A stretch of 41,344 nucleotides of DNA from Streptosporangiales bacterium. Its GTDB lineage: Bacteria > Actinomycetota > Actinomycetes > Streptosporangiales > WHSR01. This document shows, piece by piece, positions 33,645-41,344 of the stretch; position 1 is the stretch's first letter; every line of letters starts with the position of its first letter. The stretch is from positions 1 through 41,344 of the forward strand of contig WHSR01000045.1 in the NCBI GenBank assembly GCA_009379995.1, written 5' to 3'. Position numbers and translations under genes: made by a program. The notes beneath the pieces were generated by a model. It had not been told where the DNA came from, did not search any database, and saw only the letters and a list, made by a program, of their open reading frames with translations.

Positions 33645-34834
33645 CGCTCGCCCTCGAAAGGCTCCGGGTCCTCGACCTCACCCAGGTCATGGCCGGCCCC
33701 TTCTGCTGCCAGCTGCTGGCGGACATGGGTGCCCAGGTGACCAAGGTCGAGCCGATCGACAAGGGCGACGCGTCCCGGCACTCCATGGGCTTTCGGGGGA
33801 AGGGCGACGAGAACGTCTCCTTCCTCGCGGTCAACCGCAACAAGCACAGCGTCGCGCTCGACCTGAAGAAACCACGCGGCCGCGAGGTGTTCCACCGCCT
33901 CGTAGGCGACGCGGACGTGGTAGCCGAGAACTTCCGCCCAGGGGTCACCGCCCGGCTCGGCGTCGACTACGAGACCCTGCGGGAGGTCAACCCCCGGATC
34001 ATCTACGCCTCCATCTCGGGCTTCGGGCAGACCGGTCCGTACGCCTCCAGGGCGGGCTACGATCTCATCGCCCAGGCCATGTCCGGGGTGATGAGCGTGA
34101 CCGGCGAGCCGGACGGTCCCCCGGTCAAGTGCGGGATCCCGATCGGCGACCTGGGTGCCGGACTGTACGCGGCGTTCGGCATCCTCGCCGCGTACCTGGC
34201 CCGCGAGCAGACGGGCGTCGGGCAGCACGTGGACGTCTCGCTGTTCGAGGCGGCCCTCGCACTGTCGGTCTGGGAGACGACGGAGCTATGGACCACCGGC
34301 CGGATCCCGAAGCCCTTCGGCTCGGCACACCGGCTCAGCGCCCCGTACCAGGCGCTGCGGACCAGGGACGGCCACGTCACGGTCGGCGCAAACAACGAGC
34401 GGCTGTGGCCGCGGTTCTGCCGGGCGATCGGCCGGGAGGACCTGCTCACCGACCCGCGGTTCGCCTCCAACCTGGAGCGGGTGGAAAACCGCCCCGCCCT
34501 CCAGGAGGAGCTGGAGTCGGTCATGCGGCACAAGACCACCGACGAGTGGGTGACGGTGCTGCTCGACGCCGGCGTACCCTGCGGGCCGATCCGCAACTAC
34601 GCGGAGGTCTGCGAGGACCCGCACACCCTCGCCAGGGAAATGGTCGTCGAGATGGATCACCCGGTGGAGGGACGGATCCACGGACTCGGCATCCCCGTCA
34701 AGCTGAGTGAGACGCCGGGGAGCGTACGCCGTGCCGCCCCGCTGCTCGGCGAGCACACCGACGAGGTCCTCGCCCGGCACGGCTTCGCCGCCGAGGAGAT
34801 CGCACAGCTACGGGAAGAGGGGGTGGTCGGGTGA
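33641..34834 (+). CDS. Family III CoA-transferase (CaiB/BaiF)
   Basis: A 397-residue CaiB/BaiF-type CoA-transferase: N-terminal LRVLDLTQVMAGPFCCQLLADMGAQVTKVE, a Rossmann-like core, ISGFGQTGPYASRAGYDLIAQAMSG, and Asp170 in GIPIGDLGAGLYAAFGIL matching the catalytic Asp169 of formyl-CoA transferase. It should activate the imported carboxylate by moving CoA from a donor acyl-CoA. ATG 33641 has GGGAGG upstream and overlaps the tctA stop (ATGA); its own stop overlaps the crotonase GTG (GTGA). Substrate unknown. Confidence 0.93.
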   Translation: MTLALERLRVLDLTQVMAGPFCCQLLADMGAQVTKVEPIDKGDASRHSMGFRGKGDENVSFLAVNRNKHSVALDLKKPRGREVFHRLVGDADVVAENFRPGVTARLGVDYETLREVNPRIIYASISGFGQTGPYASRAGYDLIAQAMSGVMSVTGEPDGPPVKCGIPIGDLGAGLYAAFGILAAYLAREQTGVGQHVDVSLFEAALALSVWETTELWTTGRIPKPFGSAHRLSAPYQALRTRDGHVTVGANNERLWPRFCRAIGREDLLTDPRFASNLERVENRPALQEELESVMRHKTTDEWVTVLLDAGVPCGPIRNYAEVCEDPHTLAREMVVEMDHPVEGRIHGLGIPVKLSETPGSVRRAAPLLGEHTDEVLARHGFAAEEIAQLREEGVVG

Positions 34835-35607
34835 CGACTGACGAGCTGCTGTTCACCCGGGACGGGCCGGTGGCGAGGATCACCTTCAACCGTCCCGACG
34901 CCCGCAACGCCATGACGTGGGCGATGTACGACGCCCTCTACGAGGCGTGCGAGAGGGTCGACGGCGACGAGAGCATCCGGGCGCTGGTGCTGCGCGGCGC
35001 CGGCGGCAAGGCCTTCGTCGCCGGCACCGACATCGCACAGTTCCGGAACTTCCGGACCGGCGAGGACGGCATCTCCTACGAGCGTAGGATGGACCGGATC
35101 GTCGGCAGGCTAGAAGCGGCGCGGGTGCCGACGCTCGCGGTGATCGAAGGATACGCGGTCGGTGGGGGGCTGTCCCTCGCCGCCGCGTGCGACCTGCGTG
35201 TCTGCACCCCGGACGCGAGGTTCGGCATACCGATCGCCCGCACCCTCGGCAACTGTCTGTCCGCGGAGACCTGCGCACGGCTCGTCTCGCTGATCGGAGA
35301 GAGCCGGGCGCTTCAGCTCATACTTACCGCGTCGTTCTTCACCGCCGAGCAGGCGCTGACCGCCGGGCTGGTCGCCGAGGTCGTGGAGCCGGAGCGGCTG
35401 GACGAGCGGGCGGACGAGCTGGTCGCGCAGCTCGCAGGCCAGGCGCCGCTCACCATGTACGCCACCAAGGAGACCCTGCGGCGGCTGCGCCGGGCCAACC
35501 TGCCGGACGCGTCCGATCTCGTGGCGCTGGTGTACGGCAGCGACGACTTCAAGGAGGGTGTCCGGGCGTTCGTGGACAAGCGCAAGCCCGAGTGGACCGG
35601 CCGGTGA
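34831..35607 (+). CDS. Crotonase superfamily protein lacking the hydratase glutamates
   Basis: A 258-residue crotonase-fold protein with the oxyanion-hole segments FVAGTDIAQF and YAVGGGLSLAAACD. The two acid/base glutamates of enoyl-CoA hydratase are replaced: Ser115 (GGGLSLA) and Ile135 (GIPIARTLGN). So although the fold is certain, ordinary hydratase chemistry is unlikely; a lyase, isomerase, decarboxylase or thioesterase role on the CoA-ester made by the neighbouring CoA-transferase is more plausible. The IARTLGNCLS segment takes the place of the usual E-x-x-L-G-x-x-P-G. Coupled on both sides by GTGA overlaps. Confidence 0.88.
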   Translation: MTTDELLFTRDGPVARITFNRPDARNAMTWAMYDALYEACERVDGDESIRALVLRGAGGKAFVAGTDIAQFRNFRTGEDGISYERRMDRIVGRLEAARVPTLAVIEGYAVGGGLSLAAACDLRVCTPDARFGIPIARTLGNCLSAETCARLVSLIGESRALQLILTASFFTAEQALTAGLVAEVVEPERLDERADELVAQLAGQAPLTMYATKETLRRLRRANLPDASDLVALVYGSDDFKEGVRAFVDKRKPEWTGR

Positions 35608-36776
35608 GCCGGCTGCCCGGCCGGCGGCTGCTGCAGATACCCGGCCCGACCAACGTGCCCGGCCCGGTGCTGGACGCCATCGCCCGCCCCACCATCGACC
35701 ACCGGTCGGCGGAGTTCGCCGCGCTGATGCGCGGCCTGCTCCCCGACCTGGCGCGGGTCTTCGGTACCTCCGGGCCGGTGGTGATCTACCCGTCGTCGGG
35801 AACCGGGGCGTGGGAGGCGGCCCTGGCCAACACGCTGTCCCCGGGCGACCGGGTGCTCGGCTTCGAGACCGGGTACTTCGCCACCCTGTGGGCGGATATG
35901 GCGCGGCGCCTCGGGCTCGTCGCTGACCTGGTGCCCGGCGACTGGCGACACGGCGTCGAGCCCTCGGCGGTGCGGGAGAGGCTGCGCGCCGATCCTGCGA
36001 TCAAGGCGGTCTGCGTCGTGCACAACGAGACCTCGACCGGGGTGCTGAGCCGAGTGCGCGAGGTGCGGGCGGCCATCGACGCGGGGGCGGCCGACCGTGG
36101 GGCCGACCCGCCGCTGCTGTTCGTCGACACGGTCTCCTCGCTGGCCTGCACTGACTACCGGCACGACGAGTGGGGCGTCGACGTAACGGTCTCCGGGTCA
36201 CAGAAGGGCCTGATGCTGCCGCCGGGGCTCGGCTTCAACGCGATCAGCGAACGCGCGCTCGCCGCCGCGGAGACCGCGCGGCTGCCGAGGTCGTACTGGG
36301 ACTGGCGGCCGGTCCTCGAGGCCAACGCCGCCGGCTTCTACCCCTACACGCCCGCGACCAACCTCCTCTTCGGCCTGCGGGCCGCCGTCGACCTGCTGTG
36401 CGAGGAAGGGCTGGCGAACGTGTTCGCCAGGCACGCCCGGCATTCGGCCGCGACCCGCGCCGCTGTCGACGCGTGGGGGCTGGAGGTGGTCTGCCGCGAC
36501 CAGGCCGAGCACAGCCCTTCCCTCACCGCGGTGCTCATGCCGGAGGGGTACGACGAGGCGGAATTCCGTGCCGCGGTAGTGGAGCGGTACGGCATGGCGC
36601 TCGGTTCCGGGCTCGGCCGACTTCGGGGTCGCGTGTTCCGCATCGGGCACCTGGGCGACTTCGACGACCTGATGCTCGCGGCCACCCTCAGCGGCGTGGA
36701 GCTCGGGCTCGCCGCCGCCGGTGTTCCGTACCGGCCGGGCGGCGTGGCCGCGGCCCTGGAGGTCCTCGCTCGCTGA
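35604..36776 (+). CDS. Class V aminotransferase, alanine/serine-glyoxylate aminotransferase type
   Basis: A 390-residue PLP enzyme of the AGT/SGT branch of class V: N-terminal LLQIPGPTNVPGPVLDAIARP, IDHRSAEF, the phosphate-binding PSSGTGAWEAAL, Asp175 (FVDTVSSL) for the pyridine nitrogen, and Schiff-base Lys201 (SGSQKGLMLPPG). Members transfer an amino group to glyoxylate or split related amino acids. GTG 35604 overlaps the crotonase stop. As last gene of the operon it suggests the pathway yields or consumes glyoxylate or an amino acid. Confidence 0.92.
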   Translation: MSRLPGRRLLQIPGPTNVPGPVLDAIARPTIDHRSAEFAALMRGLLPDLARVFGTSGPVVIYPSSGTGAWEAALANTLSPGDRVLGFETGYFATLWADMARRLGLVADLVPGDWRHGVEPSAVRERLRADPAIKAVCVVHNETSTGVLSRVREVRAAIDAGAADRGADPPLLFVDTVSSLACTDYRHDEWGVDVTVSGSQKGLMLPPGLGFNAISERALAAAETARLPRSYWDWRPVLEANAAGFYPYTPATNLLFGLRAAVDLLCEEGLANVFARHARHSAATRAAVDAWGLEVVCRDQAEHSPSLTAVLMPEGYDEAEFRAAVVERYGMALGSGLGRLRGRVFRIGHLGDFDDLMLAATLSGVELGLAAAGVPYRPGGVAAALEVLAR

Positions 36777-36792
36777 GATCCCGCCCGGGATC
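36777..36792 (+). terminator. Hairpin after the tct/CoA-transferase operon
   Basis: GATCCCG (36777-36783) and CGGGATC (36786-36792) form a 7-bp inverted repeat starting directly after the aminotransferase stop. A further CGGGATCC follows at about 36799. The family B element comes next, so either or both could end the transcript. Confidence 0.5.
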
Positions 36793-36810
36793 CCGCGCCG
36801 GGATCCCCGC

Positions 36811-36875
36811 CGCCGAGATCCATGTTGTGGGGGTCTGAAACGGACAAAACAACCCCCACAACCTAGATCTCGGCG
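36811..36875. repeat. Family B dispersed palindromic element, copy 2
   Basis: Left arm 36811-36834 (CGCCGAGATCCATG then TTGTGGGGGT) and right arm 36852-36875 match at 22 of 24 positions. The centre contains TCTGAAACGGACAAAAC, close to copy 1 (TCAGAATCGGGCAAAAC). It sits between convergent genes. A GGCGCGAGC tandem repeat (three units, 36872-36900) follows it. Confidence 0.85.
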
Positions 36876-36910
36876 CGAGCGGCGCGAGCTCGGCGCGAGC
36901 TCGCGCGGAC

Positions 36911-37702
36911 TCAGCCCTGGGGCGCCTGGGCCTGGCTCGCCTGTTGCCCGTTGGCCCGGAGGATGTCGACGAGGCGAAGGAACTCCATCGGCAGCGGGAA
37001 GATGAGCGTGGAGTTCCGTTCGGTAGTGATCTCGGCCATGGTGGACAGGATCCGCAGCTGCATGGCCGCTGGGTGGAGTTCCAGGACGTCCGCGGCGCGG
37101 CCGAGGTTCTCGGCCGCCTCGTACTCGCCGATCGCGTGGATGACCTTGGCCCGGCGGTCGCGCTCGGCCTCGGCCTGACGGGCCATCGCGCGCCGCATCG
37201 CCTCCGGCAGCTCGACGTGCTTGACCTCGACGACTGTGACCTTCACACCCCACGGATTGGTGGCCTGGTCGATGATCTGCTGCAGACGCTGGTTGATCTC
37301 GTCCCGCTTGGCCAGCAGCTCGTCCATGTCGATCTGCCCCAGGATGCTGCGCAGGGTGGTCTGTGCGATCTGCGAGGAGGCCCTGACGTGGTCCTCGACG
37401 GACACCACCGAGCGCACCGGGTCGACGACGTTGAAGTAGGTCACCGCGTTCACCCGGATCGTGACGTTGTCCCTGGTGATCACGTCCTGCGGCGGGACAT
37501 CCATGGTTATGGTCCGCAGCGAGACCTTCACCATGCGGTCGACGATCGGGATGATGAAGAACAGACCTGGTCCCTTGGCCCCGATCACCCGTCCGAGCCG
37601 GAAGATCACCCCGCGCTCGTACTCCTGGACGATCCGAATCGCCATGAAGAAGAAGATCAAGACCACCGCCGCGGCGATGATGATGGCGATCAGTGCGTTC
37701 AT
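36911..37702 (-). CDS. Slipin/stomatin-like SPFH (band 7) protein
   Basis: A 263-residue SPFH protein with one N-terminal membrane anchor ([22 protein letters not shown]), then [29 protein letters not shown] and [23 protein letters not shown], typical of prokaryotic slipins, and a helical [26 protein letters not shown] region for oligomerisation. It forms membrane microdomain scaffolds and is the usual partner of long NfeD proteases. ATG 37702 overlaps the nfeD stop (ATGA), so the pair is translationally coupled. Confidence 0.94.
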   Translation of the reverse strand: MNALIAIIIAAAVVLIFFFMAIRIVQEYERGVIFRLGRVIGAKGPGLFFIIPIVDRMVKVSLRTITMDVPPQDVITRDNVTIRVNAVTYFNVVDPVRSVVSVEDHVRASSQIAQTTLRSILGQIDMDELLAKRDEINQRLQQIIDQATNPWGVKVTVVEVKHVELPEAMRRAMARQAEAERDRRAKVIHAIGEYEAAENLGRAADVLELHPAAMQLRILSTMAEITTERNSTLIFPLPMEFLRLVDILRANGQQASQAQAPQG

Positions 37703-39027
37703 CGCTCATCCTTTCCGGATTCGAGGGGTTCCACGATGAGGTCGAGGTCCTCCTGGTCCACCACCCGTACTGCCTGCCCCTTCTCCAGCGGCACGCCCCG
37801 GGCGCGCACCGTCCACCAGGCGCCTTCGAGCTGCACCTGGCCGCCACCGTCGTCCACGCGCTGCACCACCGCCTCGTGGCCGATCAGCGCGTCCTGGCCG
37901 GTGACCGGGGTTGCTCTGCGGGCACGCCAGGCCAGCCGCCCGGCGATGAGGGTGCCCAGCCCGACGAGGATGGCGACGGGCCACAGCACGGCGGGGTTGA
38001 CCCCGAGCCGGCCTTCGAACAGGAACATCCCGGCGAGCAACAGGCTGACGGCGCCTCCGGCGGCGAAGACACCCACTCCCGGCGTGAACACCTCGGCGAG
38101 GAACAGCGCCGCGGCGAGGACCAGCAGGAGGATCCCAGCGACGTTGAACGGCAGCACGCTGAGCGAGAAGAACCCGAGGATCAGCAGGATCGCGCCGGTG
38201 ATGCCGGCGAAACCCATGCCGGGGCTGGCCAGCTCGTAAATGATCGCGAGCGTGCCGATCGACATGAACAGGTACGCGAGCTCGGGGTTGGCGAGGACCT
38301 GAAGCAGGCCGCGGAAGAAGTTGGGTTGGTAGTCGACCGGGCGGGCGCCGGCCGTCCGCAGGGTGGCCTCCCTGCCGTCGCCGAGGGCGGCCGTCTCGCC
38401 GTTCGCCTGGGCGAGCAGGGCGGCCCGCGAGGACGCGACGAGGTCGATCGCGCCGGTCTCTGCGGCCTGGCTCGCCGGCACGGATGTGCCCTTGCGCACC
38501 ATGTTCTCGGCGAACTCGGTGTCCCGGCCGCGCCGTTCGGCGATCGAAATGGCCCAGGCCGCCGAGTCGTTGACGATCTTCTGGTCGAGGTCCTCACCTT
38601 GCCCGCCGACAGGAGTAGCGGCGCCGATGTTGGTGCCGGGGGCCATCGCGGCGACATGGGCGGCGAGGGTGATGTACGCGCCCGCCGAGCCGGCCCGGGC
38701 GCCCGACGGGGCCACATAGACGATGACGGGCACCTTGGCGTTGAGGAAGTCCCCCACGATGTCCCGCGTCGATTCGAGCAGGCCTCCGGGGGTGTCCAAC
38801 TCCACCAGGAGCGCGGCGTGGTGCTCGCGTTCCGCGGTCCGTACCGCGTCGGCGAGTTGCTCGGCCACGACAGGGGTGATCGTGCCGTCGACCCTGGTAG
38901 TGAGGACGGTCGGTGCTTGCTCCGGTCCGGCGGCCGCCGACGGCAGCATGGCGAGCCACGGCAGCAAGAAGAACACGACCAGCGCGAACGGCCCTACTAA
39001 CCGACCAGGAAATACCCGCGAGGTCAC
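37699..39027 (-). CDS. NfeD family membrane-bound serine protease (ClpP class)
   Basis: A 442-residue long-form NfeD: signal/anchor helix (about 12-33), a ClpP-like protease domain with Ser114 ([12 protein letters not shown]) and Lys150 ([11 protein letters not shown]) matching the Ser/Lys dyad of archaeal 1510-N, four or more membrane helices (about 265-390), and a C-terminal OB-fold ([27 protein letters not shown]). It is thought to cleave the C-terminus of the partner slipin. GTG 39027 has GGGAG 8 bases upstream; the frame extends to 39102 but those residues are not hydrophobic or conserved. Confidence 0.92.
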   Translation of the reverse strand: MTSRVFPGRLVGPFALVVFFLLPWLAMLPSAAAGPEQAPTVLTTRVDGTITPVVAEQLADAVRTAEREHHAALLVELDTPGGLLESTRDIVGDFLNAKVPVIVYVAPSGARAGSAGAYITLAAHVAAMAPGTNIGAATPVGGQGEDLDQKIVNDSAAWAISIAERRGRDTEFAENMVRKGTSVPASQAAETGAIDLVASSRAALLAQANGETAALGDGREATLRTAGARPVDYQPNFFRGLLQVLANPELAYLFMSIGTLAIIYELASPGMGFAGITGAILLILGFFSLSVLPFNVAGILLLVLAAALFLAEVFTPGVGVFAAGGAVSLLLAGMFLFEGRLGVNPAVLWPVAILVGLGTLIAGRLAWRARRATPVTGQDALIGHEAVVQRVDDGGGQVQLEGAWWTVRARGVPLEKGQAVRVVDQEDLDLIVEPLESGKDER

Positions 39028-39123
39028 AGCGCCGCTCCCGGTAGCATCGGTACGGCCGGCGCGTGGCCCTACGCCACGTACGCCTGACAGCACACTACGC
39101 ACCCATCACTCCAGGAGATACCC

Positions 39124-41094
39124 GTGTCGGATGTCCGTCTCACCGTTCTCGATCGCCGTGGTCAGCGAATCGAGCGCCAGGTGACGACGGGCACGACCGC
39201 TGCCGATCTCTACCGGGAAGAGCGGGGGGTCATCGCCGCCCGGCTGAACGGTGAGCTGCGCGACCTCGCGGTCGAGCCGCGCGACGGCGACACGGTCGAG
39301 CCGGTGACCGTCGACTCCGACGACGGCCGGTCGATCCTTCGCCACTCGACCGCGCACGTGTTGGCGCAGGCGGTGCAGGAGTTGTTTCCCGAGGCCAAGC
39401 TGGGCATCGGACCGCCGATCGAGAACGGCTTCTACTACGACTTCGACGTGTCGCGGCCGTTCAACCCCGAGGACCTGAAGGCGATCGAGGCGCGGATGCG
39501 CGAAATCGTCAAGGCCGGGCAGCCCTTTGCCCGGCGCGAGGTCGGTGACGACGAGGCCAAGGCGGAGCTGGCCGCGGAGCCGTACAAGCTGGAGCTCATC
39601 GGCATCAAGGGCGGCGCGGGCGACGAGGCCTCCGTCGAGGTAGGTGGGGGCGACGCGCTGACCATCTACGACAACCTGGACGCCAAGTCCGGCGAGCTGT
39701 GCTGGAAGGACCTGTGCCGGGGTCCCCACCTGCCCACCACTCGGCATATACCGGCCTTCCGGCTGCTGCGCAGCGCGGGCGCGTACTGGCGGGGCAGCGA
39801 GAACAACCCGCAGCTGCAGCGCATCTACGGCACCGCCTGGGAGTCGCGGGGGGCGCTCGACGAACACCTGAAGCTGCTGGCGGAGGCGGAACGGCGCGAC
39901 CATCGACGGCTCGGCGCCGAGCTCGACCTGTTCTCGTTCCCGCCGGAGATCGGCAGCGGCTTGGCCGTCTTCCACCCCAAGGGCGGGATCGTACGCCGGA
40001 CGATGGAGGACTACGCCCGGCGCCGGCACGAGGAGGCCGGGTACGAATTCGTCTACAGCCCGCACATCGCGCGGTCGACCCTGTTCGAGACCTCCGGGCA
40101 CCTGCAGTGGTACGCGGAGAACATGTACCCGCCCATGGAGATGGAGGGCGCGCGGTACTACCCGAAGCCGATGAACTGCCCGTTCCATTTCCTTATCTAC
40201 CGCTCCCGGGGCCGGTCCTACCGTGAGCTGCCGCTGCGGCTGTTCGAGTTCGGGACCGTCTACCGGTACGAGAAGTCGGGTGTCGTGCACGGGCTCACCC
40301 GGGTCCGCGGGCTGACCCAGGACGACTCGCACATCCTCTGCACGCCGGAACAGCTGTCCGACGAGCTGGCCAGCCTGATGGCGTTCGTCATCGACCTGCT
40401 GCGCGACTTCGGGCTGACCGAGTTCGAGGCGGAGCTGGCTACCCGGCCGGACAAGTACGTCGGCGAGATCGCGGAGTGGAACACCGCGGAGGCCGCGCTG
40501 CGGCACGCGATCGAGGCGGCGGATCTCCCGTACGTCGTCGCCGAGGGCGAGGGCGCCTTCTACGCACCCAAGATCGACCTGCACCTGCGGGACGCGATCG
40601 GCCGCCGCTGGCAGATCTCCACCCTCCAGGTCGACCTGCAGAACGCGAGGCTGTTCGACCTGGAGTACCAGGCAGCGGACGGCTCCCGGCAGCGGCCGTG
40701 GATTATCCACCGGGCGCTGTTCGGGTCGATCGAGAGGTTCTTCGGCATCCTGCTGGAGCATTACGCGGGCGCGCTGCCGCCCTGGCTCGCCCCCGTCCAG
40801 GTCGTCGGGATCCCGATCAGCGACGCGCACGTGCCGTACCTGGAGCAGGCGGCGGGGCGGCTGCGCGCCCGCGGCATCCGGGTCGAGGTCGACGCCAGCG
40901 ACGAACGGATGCAGAAGAAGATCCGCACCGCCCAGACCCAGAAGATCCCCTACATGATGCTGGCCGGCGACCGGGACGTCGCCCAGAAGGCCGTCTCGTT
41001 CCGGTACCGCAACGGGGAACAGCGCAACGGCGTCCCGATCGACGAGGCGATCGAGGAGGTCGTCAAGGTCGTGGACGCCCGCATCCAGGTATAG
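39124..41094 (+). CDS. thrS: Threonyl-tRNA synthetase
   Basis: A 656-residue class II synthetase, full length. Domains in order: TGS (1-60), editing domain with the HxxxH-type [14 protein letters not shown] (about 71-84) and RGPHLPTT, catalytic core with zinc-binding Cys in [11 protein letters not shown], motif 2 [30 protein letters not shown], motif 3 around [16 protein letters not shown], and the anticodon-binding domain ([18 protein letters not shown] onward). GTG 39124 has AGGAG 6 bases away. The leader from 39028 is short, with no T-box-like structure seen. Confidence 0.97.
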   Translation: MSDVRLTVLDRRGQRIERQVTTGTTAADLYREERGVIAARLNGELRDLAVEPRDGDTVEPVTVDSDDGRSILRHSTAHVLAQAVQELFPEAKLGIGPPIENGFYYDFDVSRPFNPEDLKAIEARMREIVKAGQPFARREVGDDEAKAELAAEPYKLELIGIKGGAGDEASVEVGGGDALTIYDNLDAKSGELCWKDLCRGPHLPTTRHIPAFRLLRSAGAYWRGSENNPQLQRIYGTAWESRGALDEHLKLLAEAERRDHRRLGAELDLFSFPPEIGSGLAVFHPKGGIVRRTMEDYARRRHEEAGYEFVYSPHIARSTLFETSGHLQWYAENMYPPMEMEGARYYPKPMNCPFHFLIYRSRGRSYRELPLRLFEFGTVYRYEKSGVVHGLTRVRGLTQDDSHILCTPEQLSDELASLMAFVIDLLRDFGLTEFEAELATRPDKYVGEIAEWNTAEAALRHAIEAADLPYVVAEGEGAFYAPKIDLHLRDAIGRRWQISTLQVDLQNARLFDLEYQAADGSRQRPWIIHRALFGSIERFFGILLEHYAGALPPWLAPVQVVGIPISDAHVPYLEQAAGRLRARGIRVEVDASDERMQKKIRTAQTQKIPYMMLAGDRDVAQKAVSFRYRNGEQRNGVPIDEAIEEVVKVVDARIQV

Positions 41095-41103
41095 CCGGGA
41101 ACC

Positions 41104-41344
41104 TTACGCCGCTCGTCGTCGGCGGTGTCGGTGTTCGGCGTCTTGCCGCAGATGCTCGTAGGTGTGGTGCACCCGGCAGCGCAGGGTGAGGTTGCCCAAC
41201 GTGGGCAGCCCACCATCGGCGAAGTGCTCCAAATGATGCACGTCGCACCAGGGGGCCGGCATGTCGCAGCCGCCCTCCCACTGACACGTCCGGTATTTCG
41301 CGGTCACCGCGATCCGCACATGCAGCGGGATCGTCCGCGTCGGC
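41104..41344 (-). CDS. HNH endonuclease, C-terminal part (DUF222/13E12-type), runs off window
   Basis: The last 79 or so codons of a minus-strand gene that continues beyond the right edge. It contains an HNH nuclease motif: CQWEGGCDMPAPWCDVHHLEHFADGG, then LGNLTLRCRVHH. Paired cysteines suggest a structural zinc. In actinobacteria this C-terminus usually follows a DUF222 domain in the multi-copy 13E12 family, often mobile-element-associated. It is convergent with thrS with only 9 bases between stops. The internal GTG/ATG codons are not the true start. Confidence 0.82.
   Translation of the reverse strand, partial: PTRTIPLHVRIAVTAKYRTCQWEGGCDMPAPWCDVHHLEHFADGGLPTLGNLTLRCRVHHTYEHLRQDAEHRHRRRRAA

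Noticed and set aside
36872..36900. GGCGCGAGC tandem units as a possible CRISPR or iteron array
   Set aside because: Only three units of 9-11 bases without spacers; too short and GC-simple for either.
39028..39123. Possible T-box or leader control of thrS
   Set aside because: The leader is under 100 bases and shows no T-box sequence or terminator/antiterminator pair.

Overview
The window is high-GC DNA with many GTG starts, 4-base start/stop overlaps, ECF sigma/anti-sigma pairs and a GlgE-type glucan pathway. This points to an actinomycete (Actinomycetota); I cannot name the genus. There is no rRNA, tRNA or CRISPR array. Nearly all of it is chromosomal coding sequence, with one IS fragment at the left edge.

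Layout. 1-138: 5' end of an IS630-type transposase abutting an SDR gene. 136-4444: five minus-strand genes (SDR, YbaK-like deacylase, enoyl-CoA hydratase, Sel1-repeat protein, amidohydrolase). 4485-12517: glucan/trehalose locus, with glgP (-) divergent from glgE-treS-pep2 (+); the branching enzyme glgB lies apart at 21122-23308. Between pep2 and glgB (12518-21121) are a lipoprotein serine hydrolase, an ECF sigma factor with its DUF5666 anti-sigma factor, a decayed phosphodiesterase tail, a methyltransferase, a MmcQ/YjbR protein, an AlkA-like glycosylase, an LLM oxidoreductase with a duplicated-domain membrane protein, and an MBL-fold protein that lacks one metal ligand.

23374-27660 is a SigK/RskA-like locus: sigma factor, RskA anti-sigma factor, DUF4383 membrane protein, a membrane molybdopterin oxidoreductase broken by a frameshift, and a fasciclin lipoprotein. 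27804-29540 is sppA. 29576-36776 is a catabolic island: an IclR regulator divergent from a tightly coupled six-gene operon (tctC, tctB, tctA, a family III CoA-transferase, a crotonase without the usual catalytic glutamates, and a class V aminotransferase). This looks like uptake and CoA-dependent breakdown of an unidentified carboxylate. 36911-39027 is an nfeD-slipin pair, 39124-41094 is thrS, and an HNH endonuclease gene runs off the right end.

The most unusual structure outside genes is two families of dispersed palindromic elements. Family A (outer 18-nt core GTCGTGATCTTGCAGAAA) occurs at 23301, 27683 and, as a half copy, 29560. The two full copies keep the outer core but carry different inner sequences that are still self-complementary, and two genes from unrelated families use the TGA inside the core as their stop codon. 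Family B (arms beginning CGCCGAGATC, conserved CAAAAC-containing loop) occurs at 20964 and 36811.
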